DNA of 64,000 nt from Homalodisca vitripennis (taxonomy: Eukaryota > Arthropoda > Insecta > Hemiptera > Cicadellidae), in contig NC_060213.1 in assembly GCF_021130785.1 (NCBI RefSeq), positions 71,568,001 through 71,632,000 on the forward strand. Reading direction: 5' to 3'. The notes under the pieces were generated by a model. That model did no database searches and was not told the origin of the DNA. It saw only the letters and a list, made by a program, of their open reading frames with translations. This document shows positions 36,712 to 50,029 of the stretch, piece by piece. Positions within the stretch are counted from its first letter, which is position 1, and every line of letters starts with the position of its first letter. The translations under genes were made by a program, and so were the position numbers.

Positions 36712-39295
36712 CTAATTAATTGTAATTCTATCTTCGTTAATTTTAAACATAGCATCCCATGCAAGACTGGGAGCTGTTAGATAGTGTGCTGGATCAAGCT
36801 TATAGCAATTAAGGCAAAATGTTTCTGAAATTTTCGAATATATCAGCAAGCAATAAAACATCTTGGATATTGTACAAATCAGAGTAATTTCCAAGATTTT
36901 TCTCTTTTAATTTGTTCCAAACGCTCAAGTTAGTGTTGATAATCTTTCTCAGATATGCTCTCATCTGTCAAAAGTGAATAGAAATCTTGAATTTTCAGCT
37001 GTTCTGTGTAATCAAGTTTTTCAATACTATCGATAAATTCATAGGGAAATATTCCTTTTCCAGATAGAATTTTAAAGATTTCTTCTTCGTCATTTGGCTG
37101 TCTTTCTATAATTTTCATTCAGTCCATCCTGTATAAAATGATTTTGTATGTTTGAAGTCTTTCTTTCTTTAAATTTTTTCGCTAACTTTTCTATAGACGA
37201 GGCCATGAATCTGAACGTGTCTACAAACGAAAACTTGATGAATTTTCTTGGCTTATCACCTTCGAATTCATAGCCATATCCAGAATTTACAGAATAATTT
37301 ATATATTTTTCATCGGTGTTTGCAATCAAATCAACATTTCCATATTGTTTAGCCAATTCTTTTATGTACAAATGAGTATCGTAATTTGACATATTGTGGC
37401 AGAGAAAACGGGAATATTCTGAGGAAATTTCAAATTTAGATTGCAACATGCATGAGCTGCGCCTCGAAACTTGCCGGTTAAATGACAATGATCTCTCACT
37501 TTATTATAACTCTTATCTTTCCAACTATCAGGAGTAAAACCATACTGAATTGACCCAACATCATAAGCAGACCATTCACAGATATGACAAACGTTTGAAT
37601 TTTGATACGAAATTTTCTTCTTCTTCTGTCAATTTCATAGGTTTCATGTTCTTAGAATTATATTTTTTCGCTATGTATTTCGATAATTTATTGAGTTCTT
37701 CAAACAATTTTTGTCGGGACGTTTTTCAAATCTTCTTCATTTTTGGCACGATAACATATCGGTTTGTACATGCGATTGGTCACATTCGACACTAAATATA
37801 GAGTTAAAACCATAAGGAATGTGCCTCTGAATCTTGGTTTGTAGTCGATCTTTGTGGATTGTTCTTGCATGTCGGAATTTTTTTCTAATATGCTCTCAAA
37901 GTCCATATAAATTACGTACGGATGGTTAAATTTCTTTTGATAATTAGTAAATTTTAGTTGTTTGACCTGGAAATGGCATAATTGGCTTACAAACTTCATG
38001 ATTTTACAAATTTCTAAGTGATCTGTTAAATCTCCAGATTTGTAAAAATGGCTTTAAAACATCTTCTACACAAAAATTTTCTTTCTTTATGTTTAGACAA
38101 CTGCGAAGAAACAAGCTTATTTAAATCGGTTATCAAAAACATAATGAGATTTATCATCTTGTTTAACATTACAATAAATCAATGTTTGTTTTCAGCGTCA
38201 TATTTTTCCAGAAATTTGTAACGGAACAATGTTAATATTTTCATCAAAACTGTAGACATTGATAGACATTGTTGGATACTTATACTTGGAATTGTAGCTT
38301 CGTTTTTCAAATATTTGTATATCTTTCAGAGACATTGGATACTCAAAACCTGAAAATATTTCGTCATTCACAAATTTTTCGTATTGCTTTACACGTTCAC
38401 AGTCTCTTTCTGGTTTTTCAATAGCACATCTTATTGAGTAAAATAAAGCAAAAATCATCTCTATTTTTTATATTTATACAAGCTTTTTTATCTTTGATAT
38501 TCTTTGGTAAATCGATGTATGATCCTGCATTCATCATTTCGTGTTTGTTAAGGCTCAAAACTAGTTGTTTACAACTTTTTAAATGTCCATCCGGAACCTT
38601 TATTTGGATTATTCGTTTGTTCTCGATGTGTTAATTTATTAAATTGCTTAGTAATAAAGTCGTTTACGTCAAAGATTTCGTCTGCATTGATAGTAAAATA
38701 CATTAGACATGTTTGCGGTTCACCATTCACTAAAGTTCGTTCGTATTCACATTCCAAAGAGAGATAGCCCTTCATATTTTTAACATTTTTCTTGAAATTT
38801 TTCTATTAAATCTTTAATTTCTGACCGCATAATTGAAAGATATTTGTAAATTGACATGGAATTGTCGTTCAAGTTTGTTAAAATGTATTGCTTGAAAAAG
38901 ACCGTGTATTGAGGATAAAACTTCTACATCAATGATATTTTCGGATTTTACTTTAAGAGTTTTATCAATTTCTTCGATCATTTTCAGACTTGGTTTTATC
39001 GTTAGTACCGATAGCCAACTTTTCAGCTATTGAATGAAGTTTTTCATCATTAAATAGGTCGAGATTTTTCTTTTCAACTTTGAAATTTCTCTTTAATTCA
39101 CGTAATTTCTCAATATTAAACATGTTTTCGTGATCGACAATTTTATTTTCTCTAGCCCACTGTCTTAAATAATTTAGTTTCATTATTGTAAATTTGCTTG
39201 TTTTTTTCATGACTTTTAGAATTATAATGGCGATCATAGTTTTTTCTTAAAATTTCTATTTTGCAGAACGGACATGATATTTTATCGCGCTCCAT
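36712..39295 (-). pseudogene. Maverick/Polinton-type DNA polymerase B, broken N-terminal half
   Basis: The minus-strand start is ATG 39295-39293, followed by a C2H2-like finger (CPFCKIEI...H...H). A basic linker, the exonuclease motif YMDFES (about 37910), the second exonuclease motif SNYDTH (about 37390), DTFRFMASSIEKL and KGIFPYEF follow. The last recognisable piece is YLTAPSLAWDAMF near 36740. The order matches protein-primed polymerases of Mavericks and adintovirus-like elements. The palm domain with its catalytic aspartates is missing: similarity stops beside the poly-C array. Several frameshifts and stops separate the pieces, the first within the finger region. It is an old, inactive remnant. 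Its start lies about 430 bp inside the inverted-repeat arm. No integrase, packaging ATPase, protease or capsid gene was found. Confidence 0.82.
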
Positions 39296-39724
39296 TTAGA
39301 TAGAAAAATTTATTTAACTAAATGGTGCTTGTAAACCAACGATTGCGCCTCTCACGGCGTGATATCACTACGGATATGACGCAGGCGAAGCGATTATCGT
39401 GATGGTCGGTCTGTAGTAGCACACCTCGACTGTCATTGAAGATTTTTCCTTTATTCGTAGCAGATTTGACAACATTTTACAAAGCACAGCTCAAGAAAGT
39501 AGAAGCAAACAGCTGTAGATTTGGTTAAGTTTTCATTCCACAGAGTAATGTACCGATCGCTTTTGGAGACGAACGACTGTAGATTCGGTTAATTTTTCAT
39601 TGAGATTTGCTGTGTTATTTCTCAGCTTCCTTTATGGTACATTGAACAGTATTTTTACATTGCTTTTCGGTCGGCTCCGAAAGTGCGCCAGGAACCCCAT
39701 ATTACTATCTACTTATATATATAT
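39296..39724. other. Spacer between polymerase relic and inverted-repeat arm
   Basis: It contains an imperfect duplication, CTGTAGATTTGGTTAAGTTTT near 39510 and CTGTAGATTCGGTTAATTTTT near 39580, and a GC-richer segment at 39340-39420. It may be the promoter region of the polymerase. Not resolved further. Confidence 0.45.
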
Positions 39725-41681
39725 ACAACTTCTCCACTGTTTCTCCAATCTGTTCTAACCTTACATGCCATTCGTATACTCGCCATTGCATATAGCTATA
39801 TATCTGTAATGTTTAAGAAGGTACGTCGGTGAGTGCAGGACCCCTGTACATTGAAATCTAAGTAGGAAGTCAGCATGATTGTGATCTAAGTTGTTTAACG
39901 ACTCCCTCACACCATTTCACCTTCCAACCAAACCTTACACACCCTGTGCAGTTATATAAATGTCATTATATATAACTATTAATGTATATACCTGGGACGT
40001 AAGCTGGCATTATTGTATATTGACCCATTAGTTGAGTTTCAACGTGCATGTGATTAAATGAGATTAAGAGCTTCCTCTGATCACTTTCCCGTCCAACCCA
40101 ACTTCGTTTGCCCGAGTGATTGTGGTGCAGTCGTACAAAACTCCCATGTTCTGACTGTACTTGGCTCGGTAGCATATATATGCAAGAAGGAACAAATTAT
40201 AATTTAATTTGTTTAAATTAAATGCTTTGGAGTTTTAGTTAGTAACAACAACATGGTGAAGTCCATGTCGATGTAAACAAGTGTATTTTTATTAGACCAG
40301 AGCTATTTTTATTAGATTAGATGTTATTGCAATTTAAGATTTGATTTCTATCAGGAAAACAATAGTTTTAAACTTGTGGATTTCATTTCAATGAATTATG
40401 TAATATTATAAATAGTGTTTATTGGAAAATATGCCATGTTTTAATACTGGACTATAATACACTTATTATAATATGTATTATAAATAACACAATCATATAC
40501 TAAATTGATTTTCTTAATTTAATTTTTAGTGGTGAGTTTATATCGATTGAAGGGTACGTGAAAAAAACCCTGACAGGTAAAACAATTTTTTTTTATTTAC
40601 CAGGTCATATAGTTTATCAAACCTTTTTTATTAAGAAAATATTTCGTTTATCAGATTTGCTACAATTACTAAATTTCTTCCTTCGAAGTTTACCTTCAAT
40701 TTATATGTTTCAGATAATCAATATCAGTGGATTCCGAGACCACCGGTATGTATGGATAGGAATATAACACTAAAGGTGCGATTAAATTTAGATATAGACA
40801 TTATTTATGTCATTTCTCGAGTATGGATGAGCAGGTGTAACATACACAGAGGTTAAAAATTAAATTGCCAAATATATACGTAATGACTTGATAGTAGTTA
40901 CACTATTTTGCTCTGTACCATTCTTATTCGCGTATAATATGTCAAACTAAAAACGTTCTGCGAACATTGCGATTTACTAAAGTCATACTGAAGATGTGTC
41001 GCTGCTCGTGTGTCTGTTTCTCTTGAGAGAAAGTTCCAAGAGATTCAAAACTTGGTGCATGGGTTTCTCCGGCACCAATAAAGAACAGTACTGTAAAACT
41101 GGGCAGTCTGTCTGCCTGCCCGTCCCTCTGCCCATACGGGCAAAAATATTCAAAGAAAGGCACTAGAGAATCAACCTACCAACATAGATCCCCTTAGTTA
41201 AAGGTAAATTCATACAGTTTCTATGGTTGAAAAGTGAAAGAGTAGACCATCCGTATATCTATCAATTTCTCAGTTCGTACGTGCATTAACTCATGATAGG
41301 AAGGTCCTGGGTATTTCAAACGTGTAATACAGATTCCTTTTTATTCATGGAAGAGGTTCGATGGCTTTAGAGTAAACAAATTATGAGCCTAGACCGTTAG
41401 TATACCTATCTGTCTTTGAACTACCTCTTTAGTTACGTTCTCTCTGGTCCTTCTATACTCCATTGGGTCGGTTTATTTGGTTATAAATAAGAGATTCGAT
41501 ATGTACAAGTTAAAACAAGCAATAGTAGTACACTATATAGCAAATACAACTTAAATGAGATGAGTAAGTTCGTAAAGACCATATTCCTAGTCAATAAGAA
41601 ATATACACTAGTTATTTAAATTAAATAACAAATACATTCCAATCAGCTCAAACAACAATTTAATTTGCTAACATTTTAATA
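39725..41681 (-). repeat. Right arm of the ~2 kb inverted repeat
   Basis: Reverse complement of 1-1966 with modest divergence. A short TA tract (39713-39724) forms its inner edge. The outer limit cannot be set because the partner arm reaches the window edge. Confidence 0.85.
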
Positions 41682-42327
41682 TACTAAAATTACATAAATA
41701 CAAATGGTAAATAATGAGGAAATGTGAAAGTAATCCATCAGCCATGACACAAAGGCTGACAGGTATTTGACAGATTACCGCTTCTTATGCGCATGGAATA
41801 ATCGATATATAGCTTAGCCAATTTAAAACGTAGAGTTTTACATAAAACAAACTATCGTAATACACAACATTATTATCCATGGAATAAATTTTGGATGTGT
41901 AAATTGAAACAAACGTCATAGGTTTCTCCTAATGGTAGATGTATAAACCATTTCTCAATGATTATCCATTAAGAAACATTTAGAATATTTTTAAGCTCTA
42001 TATAAAGTACCGAGTGGTTTATTTAATTTAAGAATAATATTTCAAAACTATCTGAGATAAAATTTGGTTGATATATTAATGAAGATTTTTTCAGTATATT
42101 ATTGAACCAAATGGCACAATCATTTTACTGATTCTAAAAATTTGAACATGGAATTTGTATGAGTACAAATTTGTATTAGTATAAAATGTCTTGTACCTCA
42201 TAAAATGTATAACTAATAAATAGAACTTTTAAAAATACTTTAACCGGGAGACTATTTTTGAACACTTAAAAAAGTTAACGGAACAGAATCCAGAAACCAA
42301 GCAGGAACATTCTTCGTATGCATGTCC
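41682..42327. other. Unannotated AT-rich sequence
   Basis: No gene or repeat recognised between the inverted-repeat arm and the piggyBac-like element. Confidence 0.5.
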
Positions 42328-42331
42328 TTAA
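42328..42331. repeat. TTAA target duplication, left
   Basis: TTAA directly precedes the terminal CCCCTTGACTGCTGT. Confidence 0.85.
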
Positions 42332-45047
42332 CCCCTTGACTGCTGTAAACGTACATATACGTTTTCGTCCGCGGAGCCCTCACTGCTACGCCCGTAAATG
42401 TACGGAACACGATGTATCTCTTTGTTGTAGTCACTACTACTGAACAAAGGGGCCCACACCATCTAGCGGCCTCAATATGAACTATCTGGACACTATTCTC
42501 TTGTTGATTGGTGCTGCTACCTGATATATTATATTTCAACTACCACAAAACCACGTGCATTTCTGTTCTGAATAAGTTTTGTCAAATGTCAGTCACAGAA
42601 GTGGTCTTGTCTTGTGCTTTTATGTGTTTTCGGACTTATTGAGGTGTTTTATTTATATAGTGTTTATTTATATAAATATAATTACTAGTATAGTATTACT
42701 ACTGGACATAATTTTGTTGTTGTTGGATAATTAGACTACCATTATGTCTATGGATAACGAAGGCGAGTATGAGATTAGAAGATTTTTAGAAATGCCGAGT
42801 TCTGAAATAGGATTGGATTTGAGTGATTTATCAGAGGATGATGACGTTGTTGATACTGACCCTTTATACCAGCCAACATTATCGGTAAGTGAATCTGAAT
42901 CCGACTTGGATCTTGATTGTAATACACTATTATTAGAGGAGGTTTAGTGATCTTGACATCGTTGAGGAACAGAATTTACCTGGAACCGAGTAGGGTAATT
43001 TCTAAACGAAAAAAAACTACCTCTAATGTAAATAGAAAAAAGAATAAGATAGAGAGAAAAAAAACTGTTCAAACCTAAAGTAAAATCAAAAAACCAAAGT
43101 AATAAAAAACGAAGGGGTTAATATAAATAAAACTAAATACACTCATTCATGGACATCAACTGATTTTATTCCACAAGTTTTTTGAATTTGATAATTCGGA
43201 AAGTGGGGTAGTGGATTCAGACACATTTTCAGAGAATTGTTCTGAACTGTATTGCTTTGAAAAAATTATTACTGACGAATTGTTAGATTTAATTGTTTTG
43301 GAAACAAACAAAACAGTTTGAGTACATTGTTTCCACATTCCCCCCCTTCAGAACACTCTCGATTGAAAAAGTGGGTCCCAATTACGAAGAAAGAAATGAA
43401 GTTATTTTTGGCTACTACAATGTTGATGGTACATAACAAAAAAATAGCCATTGAAGATTATTGGTCGAGTGACCCTCTTCATAAGAATAGTGTCTCTAAA
43501 TGCATGTCTAGAGGACAGGTATTTTATTATTTTGCGTTTATTGCACTTTTCTGATAATACACTTCCTCCCGCTCATGGCAAACTTAGTAAAATAAAGGAA
43601 GTGGTTGATATTTTCAGGGCAGCATTTTCCCGCAACTTCAAAACCATTTAGAAATCTATGCATTGACGAAAGTTTGTTGCTTTTCAAAGGACAGCTTGGC
43701 TTCAAAATGTTCATCCCCTCAAAGAGAAGTAGGTTTGGAATTAAATTATTCCTGTTATGTGATTGTGAGACGGGTTACATACTTGATAGCATTGTTTATA
43801 CTGGGAAAGACACTGACTACTCCAATTCCGAAAATCTTGGTATTTCCGGAGCAATTGTGACAACTCTTCTCCAAAATTATCTCAACAAAGGCCACTGCTT
43901 ATTTATTGACAACTGGTATTCCAGTCCCGACTTTATTTACATTTTTGCACAAAAACAAAACTAATGCTTGTGGGACAGTAAAATCTATAAGATTGGGAAT
44001 GCAACAGTTTTCAGAAAGAGCTAGAAGTAGTAGGTGAGCGGGAAGCCCTAAATAATGGCACAAGTATAGCAGTCAGGTGGATTGATAAACGAGAAGTTGT
44101 CCATGCTGACATCGGAGCACAAAGATGAGATGGTATCTACTGGTAAACTAGACAGAAAAACAAAAGCGGCCATTGTGAAACCCATATCTGTTCATGACTA
44201 CAACCAAAACATGGGAGCAGTTGACAGGTCGGACATGATGATCGTCAATGTAGAATGTGTACGCCGAACTACTCGATGGTATAAGAAGCTTATTTTTTTT
44301 TCCATTTTTTGGATATGTCTATATTAAATGCACATGCCATATACCTTTGTCAAACAGGCAGAAAACCAACGTTGCAGCAGTTCCACCTAGAGCTTGTTCG
44401 CCAAATAATGGCTGATAATTTGGAACCACGGACAAAACAGAAAGGTGGCCGACCCTCTGTGGGTGATAATCCAATGCGTCTAACACAGCGTCATTTTCCA
44501 TCTTCTTGTACCATCCACGGAAAAAAAGAAAAATGCACAACGTATTTGTCACGTTTGTAAAAACACAAAACAAGGAGAAACAGAAACGCCGCGAATCGCG
44601 CTACCCAGTGCGCTGAATGCGATGTTTGGGCTGTGTGTGGTGCCGTGTTTTGCACTATTCCACGAACTCAAAAATTATTGAATAATAACTCAAAGAGCTT
44701 TACAAAGTGTAAATACAAACAAATGTTCTAAATAAATACGTTTCTTTTCATTGTGAGTATTATTTTTCACTTGCTAAAGAATTATAAAACAGATAATTTC
44801 CTACCCATTCTTTAGTTCCTTCAACCCCCTCCCCCCCCACCATCCCATTATATAAAAATACGGGTTTCCCCCTAATTACTCCTTATTGTATTCTGGAACT
44901 GGCCCTCTAAATTAAATAGTACTCAGAGTGCTGTATAATATTGTTTTTGCCAATAAAATGATTAACATATTAATTTTGGTTGCAAGTGGCAAAAAAACCC
45001 CGCAGTGAGGTGTCAGTACTGCAAGAGTTATCACAGCATTCAAGGGG
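42332..45047 (+). mobile_element. piggyBac-like DNA transposon
   Basis: The ends CCCCTTGACTGCTGT and, in reverse complement, CCCCTTGAATGCTGT form 15-bp TIRs with one mismatch, bounded by TTAA on both sides. CCTCACTGC at 42378-42386 and its complement GCAGTGAGG at 45002-45010 form an internal inverted pair, as is usual for the superfamily. Length is 2716 bp, a typical autonomous size, with one plus-strand transposase that is now frameshifted. The TTAA sites are intact, so the insertion is fairly well preserved, although the gene is not. Confidence 0.92.
42744..44681 (+). pseudogene. piggyBac-like transposase, frameshifted
   Basis: The start is ATG 42744. The N-terminal part is acidic (DLSEDDDVVDTDP, SESESDLDLD). 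The catalytic core is split over several phases: LCIDESLLLFKG (first Asp, about 43662), LFIDNWYSS (second Asp, about 43908) and GAVDRSDMM (third Asp, about 44218). The end has the Cys-rich C-terminal domain typical of the family, up to a tail reading CVVPCFALFHELKNY before TGA at 44679-44681. The frame changes near 42945, 43040-43320, 43550-43600, 43965, 44300 and 44540. All three aspartates remain readable, but no single open frame joins them. The family moves by TTAA-specific, footprint-free excision. Confidence 0.87.
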
Positions 45048-45051
45048 TTAA
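45048..45051. repeat. TTAA target duplication, right
   Basis: TTAA directly follows the right terminal repeat. Confidence 0.85.
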
Positions 45052-45229
45052 GAGCGTGAAAATAACAGAAACATGTCGTAGTATTTATCCGCGTATACAG
45101 TGAAAAAAAGAACAGTCCTTTTTAACAGCATACGGTTACAGTAAGAAAACGGAATAATTTTTAAAATTATATCAATATTTGTGATGTAACAAAATTAAAA
45201 AAAAGTACTAGGCGCCACTATTTTGACGA

Positions 45230-45360
45230 ATTTTATTAAGATTCCAAAGGTACTTGAGTCAAAGAAAACTGTCAGTGCATAGGCGAACAGTGCTAGTCTA
45301 AAGGTACGCTTGTCCAAGCCGGGAGCAACAAATATTTCTTTCTTTTCATAGGCATTCTGT
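45230..45360 (+). repeat. Dispersed ~150-bp repeat, copy 3
   Basis: Matches 18061-18235 in order and spacing of landmarks (GTGCATAGGCGAAC, AAAGGTACGCTTG, GGGAGCAACAAAT, CATAGGCATTC). Confidence 0.65.
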
Positions 45361-47540
45361 TTTTCATTTTTATTTATTCTGTTCTCGTCTTGTTGAGTTT
45401 ACATCTAAATTGCCATAAGGCGGCTGCTACAACAATGGATCTTCGTATTTATATAAGCTCTTTATTCTCCTGAATGTAAAATAATTAAAGTTATTAATCC
45501 TACTTTTATATTATTCTGAAGCGTTATTAATTCGCCACTATTATGTTTTAAATTATCTTTAACTACATGACTATCGTTAATCTTATGACCATATCGAATA
45601 TTTGTATGTTATTTGAAATTTTTAACTTCCCCTAATTAGTTATATTACCTATTATTTTGATTAAAGGACAAATACAAAACTCTACAGTTATGAGTCTCGT
45701 CAAACAGAAGGCAAATATAATGCAACTTTAGTTTCTGTAAAATAAAAGTTTTTAACTATATACTAGAGGTACATTTGTCCGTGAACTGTATAGTCAAAAT
45801 CAGAGCCATTTATGTTATTTTAGAAGGTGAAAATTTGGAACAAATTTAACGGTGTTATAAACTAAACCATTTTTACAATGTTCATTTCAGTAGCAGGAAT
45901 AGATTGGACGATTTTATTCTTTCCCAGAATTAGTATTCAAAGCAAAAAACACACAGTCAACGCAATCTAGCTGCACTTGAAACTGTCTACCAGATAAAGT
46001 GACTCCCCGGGGGCCAGTGTGTCAGCCGTCAATACGTTTGGAAGCAATTCCATCTTCTCCAGAACGTCAAAAGGTCAGACGATATGATTGTAAACTTGCA
46101 TGGTTAAGGTCCATTTAAATTATTTTTATATTATTTTATCACTTAAATCTATAATTTGAAAGTTGTAGGGCTGAGTTTTCTCTTTTGATTCCAGTAATTT
46201 TTACATAGTATACCCAGTTATCCGAGCAAGTAATCAATTTAATCAAAGCTTTTTACTCAAATTTACATCAATGAATTTACCATTTTGTATAAGTTCATGA
46301 AAAATAATATAACCAATGTTAATAATTAAAATCATTTTATTAATCATACAAAAAAATAACTACTTATCCAATAAGAACTTTTGCAAATATGTAATCTAGC
46401 TTTATACTACGCTAAAAATAATAATAATGTTATACAAATGCTCAGATAAAATTAACAACTAAACTAAAGTTTATTAATTTAACTTATTTATAAAATACAT
46501 GTTTTTATAAAAGTAACGTTTTTCAAAATTAAAGTTTATTCAGGATTACGAGTCAAGTGAAACTAAATAGGGATAACATAAAAAAACACGGATTTTAAAG
46601 AGCTGCATACACGCATATCATAATACTCTAAATAATAAGTAATAAGGTTAAAGAACGATGTAATTCTCACTAAACAATAAACTATGTAGTTACTTGTCAT
46701 GTACAACTAATCTGCATATAGAATTATAGCAAGTTGCAACGCAATCGATGTATGTCACGTTGTAACTACAGTGGACGTCCATATACACGATCATTGGGAT
46801 CGAAAGAATCAAGACTAAATTTAGGATAGTCAATCGATTGTAGCCTAATCACAACTTTCTCAACAGTTTACAAAAAAATATGGAAGGTTCAATCTGTTAA
46901 TGGAAGAACGAATTCACTTATAGAATTATGTGTATTGTGATCATCAAACTGAGAACGAGATTTTGAGGCTAGAGCGGGAGAGAGAGCTCAGTATGCCTCT
47001 ATCAAGTACAGGCGGAAGTGCGCGACCTTTGTGGAGAGCCGGTAGTCGAGTGGAGTGTTTCCCACCATTATAACTCTACATTCAACGTTTAACAGAACAT
47101 TTTACTTAGATGTATTTGTATTATTTTTCGTTTTTTCATAATGGACTAATCCCCTGTAATGGTCATCAGCACCATTAGAGAATAAATGTTTTATGTTGTC
47201 AGTGAAATTGATATGTATACATATTTAATAAATTTAGAAAACATCCTCTATACTGTTTATGTTATAATAATAAAGGTGAATCTTTACTCTCATAATTACA
47301 TCTTACAATTAGATTGGAATTAAAAAGAAAATAAACATCCACCTTATTAAGGCTAAATCTTAAAATATTATAACCAATTATTATTGTTATCGGTGGATTT
47401 TGGAGTCGTTATTATAGCTATATTATAGAAAGATCTAGCGTACAGTATACATAGTTATTTTATTTATTCCAAAATTATGTCCTATGTCCTACGAGATTCA
47501 CAATGGAATTGTGTACTTTTTACCAGAAAACAAATCATTC
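45361..47540. other. AT-rich sequence without a recognised gene
   Basis: Two GC-richer patches, near 45960-46090 and 46960-47060, give only short frames (about 35 codons). No splice sites or domains I can defend. Confidence 0.4.
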
Positions 47541-47580
47541 AAAATATAACAATGCACTTACCGGTGCATTGTTATATTTT
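47541..47580. repeat. Perfect 17-bp stem hairpin
   Basis: AAAATATAACAATGCAC pairs without mismatch with GTGCATTGTTATATTTT around the six-base loop TTACCG. A (TA)n array follows directly. Confidence 0.9.
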
Positions 47581-47581
47581 T

Positions 47582-47584
<3 letters not shown>

Positions 47585-47638
<54 letters not shown>
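47585..47638. repeat. (TA)n microsatellite
   Basis: About 27 TA units beside the hairpin. Confidence 0.95.
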
Positions 47639-47642
<4 letters not shown>

Positions 47643-50029
47643 CTTTACTTGAATTTTATTAAAACGGCGTAACATATTCTAATAAAAGAAATCTCATTAA
47701 TACCACAAATATCGTCAAATTATAAAACAACGCTTTTTTGTTTAATAATTTGTTTGGTCGAATACTATGTAGGTAGGGAGTACAGTGTTTACGTTTAGCT
47801 CACTTACAAAATAACAAAATATGAGCGATAAAAATACTAAGCGATAATAAATCATCATATCTGTAAGCAGTTAAAAAAAACTCTCAACTTATTCAACTAA
47901 CCTATTGCTATCATTGGTAACACAATCACAATTTAAAAAATTTGATGAAAAAAATCATTTTCACTCAACACTGTTCAGTACACACTGACTCCGAATTATT
48001 TAAAAAATATTTAAACCTCAGACCTAAGATGTACATATTTTTTTATTTAAAACTATAACTACTATTTATTTTAAATTGTTTAATCTTTCTAGCTGCCTTC
48101 ACCATAAGTAAGAACTTATTTTATATATATTGTAAACACTGCAATGAGGCATTATCTTACTTTATGTTACACATTTACTAAAAATCTTCAATGTACCGTT
48201 GATGTTTAGAATAGAATCGTGTTAAAATAAATAGGTAACACACTTTATTAATTTTTTTACTTTTCAAATTATATTGTTAAATAAAAGCATAAAAATAGAA
48301 ATCAATTAATTGTTTTTCTGTAGTTGAAACAATACGGTGCATGCGTGAACGGCATAATGTAATGTTCATTGTTTAACCATGATGGTATGAATTTTGTTCA
48401 AACATGAATAATTTTACGTACTGAATTGAATTTATAATGTAGAAAACAAATAGTTTTATTAAATGAAAGATAAAACAGTCCTATGCATTATTTTGACAAG
48501 TGACATAATACTCATCATACAGAGATAATGTCTAAGTCACCATTAACTACAGGTCTAAAGTTCTCCAGAGTCCATAACTACTCTGGACTAACACCGGGCT
48601 CTATGTAGTCAAGATAAACTGCCGCAGCATCTCTCTAATCTTGTCTGTGAATGGAACTGTCGTCATGGCTTAACCTGTCTTATCCTCGAAGGGACTTGTA
48701 CGCAAATAGAACCACGTTTATGCCATGTGGCTAACCAACCGAGTTATTTATATATCGAACTTTGAAGTTTCACATGATGAAATTGACTACCTACTTCAAT
48801 AAAATCTAGTGACTTAGTATAAGGAAAATGTAAAATCACTATTATGTGATAAAAGTAGTTTGTAGATAACATTTTGCTGTTGTAATATGTGGAGCAAATA
48901 AGGAATATATAAATATGTAGTTGTTAATATGTAATTTCTGTTGGTATAAATAAACCAATGTATGAACATACGTATAGGGCGAATTTAATTATTTTTGTAA
49001 TATCATTATTGCTACAAGCGTCACTTGCTTTGAAAACATAAAATGTACTAACTGTAACTGTAATAGTAATAAATAAAACTTGCAGGAGCTATACAATTCT
49101 TTGAAGAAAGCTTACAGTTCTTCAATAATACAATAAAAATTTAAGGGTAAAGCTGAAAAATCAATATCACAAAAGCGTGATTTTAGAGGTGAATAAAAAC
49201 AAAGTTTAAAACACATAATACACGTAGTAGTCATTATTTTTGTATTAAAACTTTGTAATTTTTGGGTTTTTTTTTTGTTCGTAACTATGTTACTAAAGAA
49301 ACACTACTGAATGCATAGCTCATATGACTTGGATTAATTTATAAACATTGTTTTGGCCTTATTTGTTGTTTCCATATGTTTAAGTCAAAATATAACAAGC
49401 TTTCTTTTATCATACACATTTATTTTACAGGATTGTATGATTGAACGCAAGTTAGTTGTTATTATTAAACATGAAATTTATACAAGTGGGGTGTCAGATT
49501 ATTGATCAACATTCTGAAAAGAGAAATTGGTAGTAATTAACTAACTATTCTCATCCGATGCGTTTTAACTGTTCAAATTGTCGAACATTTGATAGTTCAA
49601 GTTAACAATAGTTTAAATCTGATTTCGTACTTAGGATCCAAATGGTGGTGTATTCACCTGATCACCTTTAAATCCAGCAAGATTTATTTCTGAAGAAACT
49701 CATTTTTATTGTAAAACTATTGTTTGTAACAAGAGTGGTGTACTTGTAACAGAGTAATTTTTAAAACTAACAAGATTACTTAGTATTCAATAGTAATCGT
49801 AAGTTTGCAGAGTAGCAAATAAAATGTTTTTGCCGTTAGCTGTTTCAAGTAATATAAACTACAAATTACGCTATCCATTGCTTTCATGCAGACTGTAAAA
49901 TATAATAACATTATAAAATGATCGTACACTCCAAGAAACCGTATCCATCCCTTTCGTTATTTAATTTAAACATATCAGTGTTAGATGTGACAGCCAAACA
50001 GATCACATCGCTGGACTCTTATATAAATT
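47639..50029. other. AT-rich sequence without a recognised gene
   Basis: A GC-richer patch at 48530-48750 contains a 21-codon minus-strand frame with an ATG but no donor. Nothing further. Confidence 0.4.

Noticed and set aside
36518..36764. Gly-rich open frames on the minus strand
   Set aside because: They come from the poly-C minisatellite; phase is kept only because the repeat is regular.
48600..48720. A first coding exon on the minus strand (ATG in good context)
   Set aside because: Only 21 codons, no donor site and no neighbouring exons; it cannot be separated from chance.
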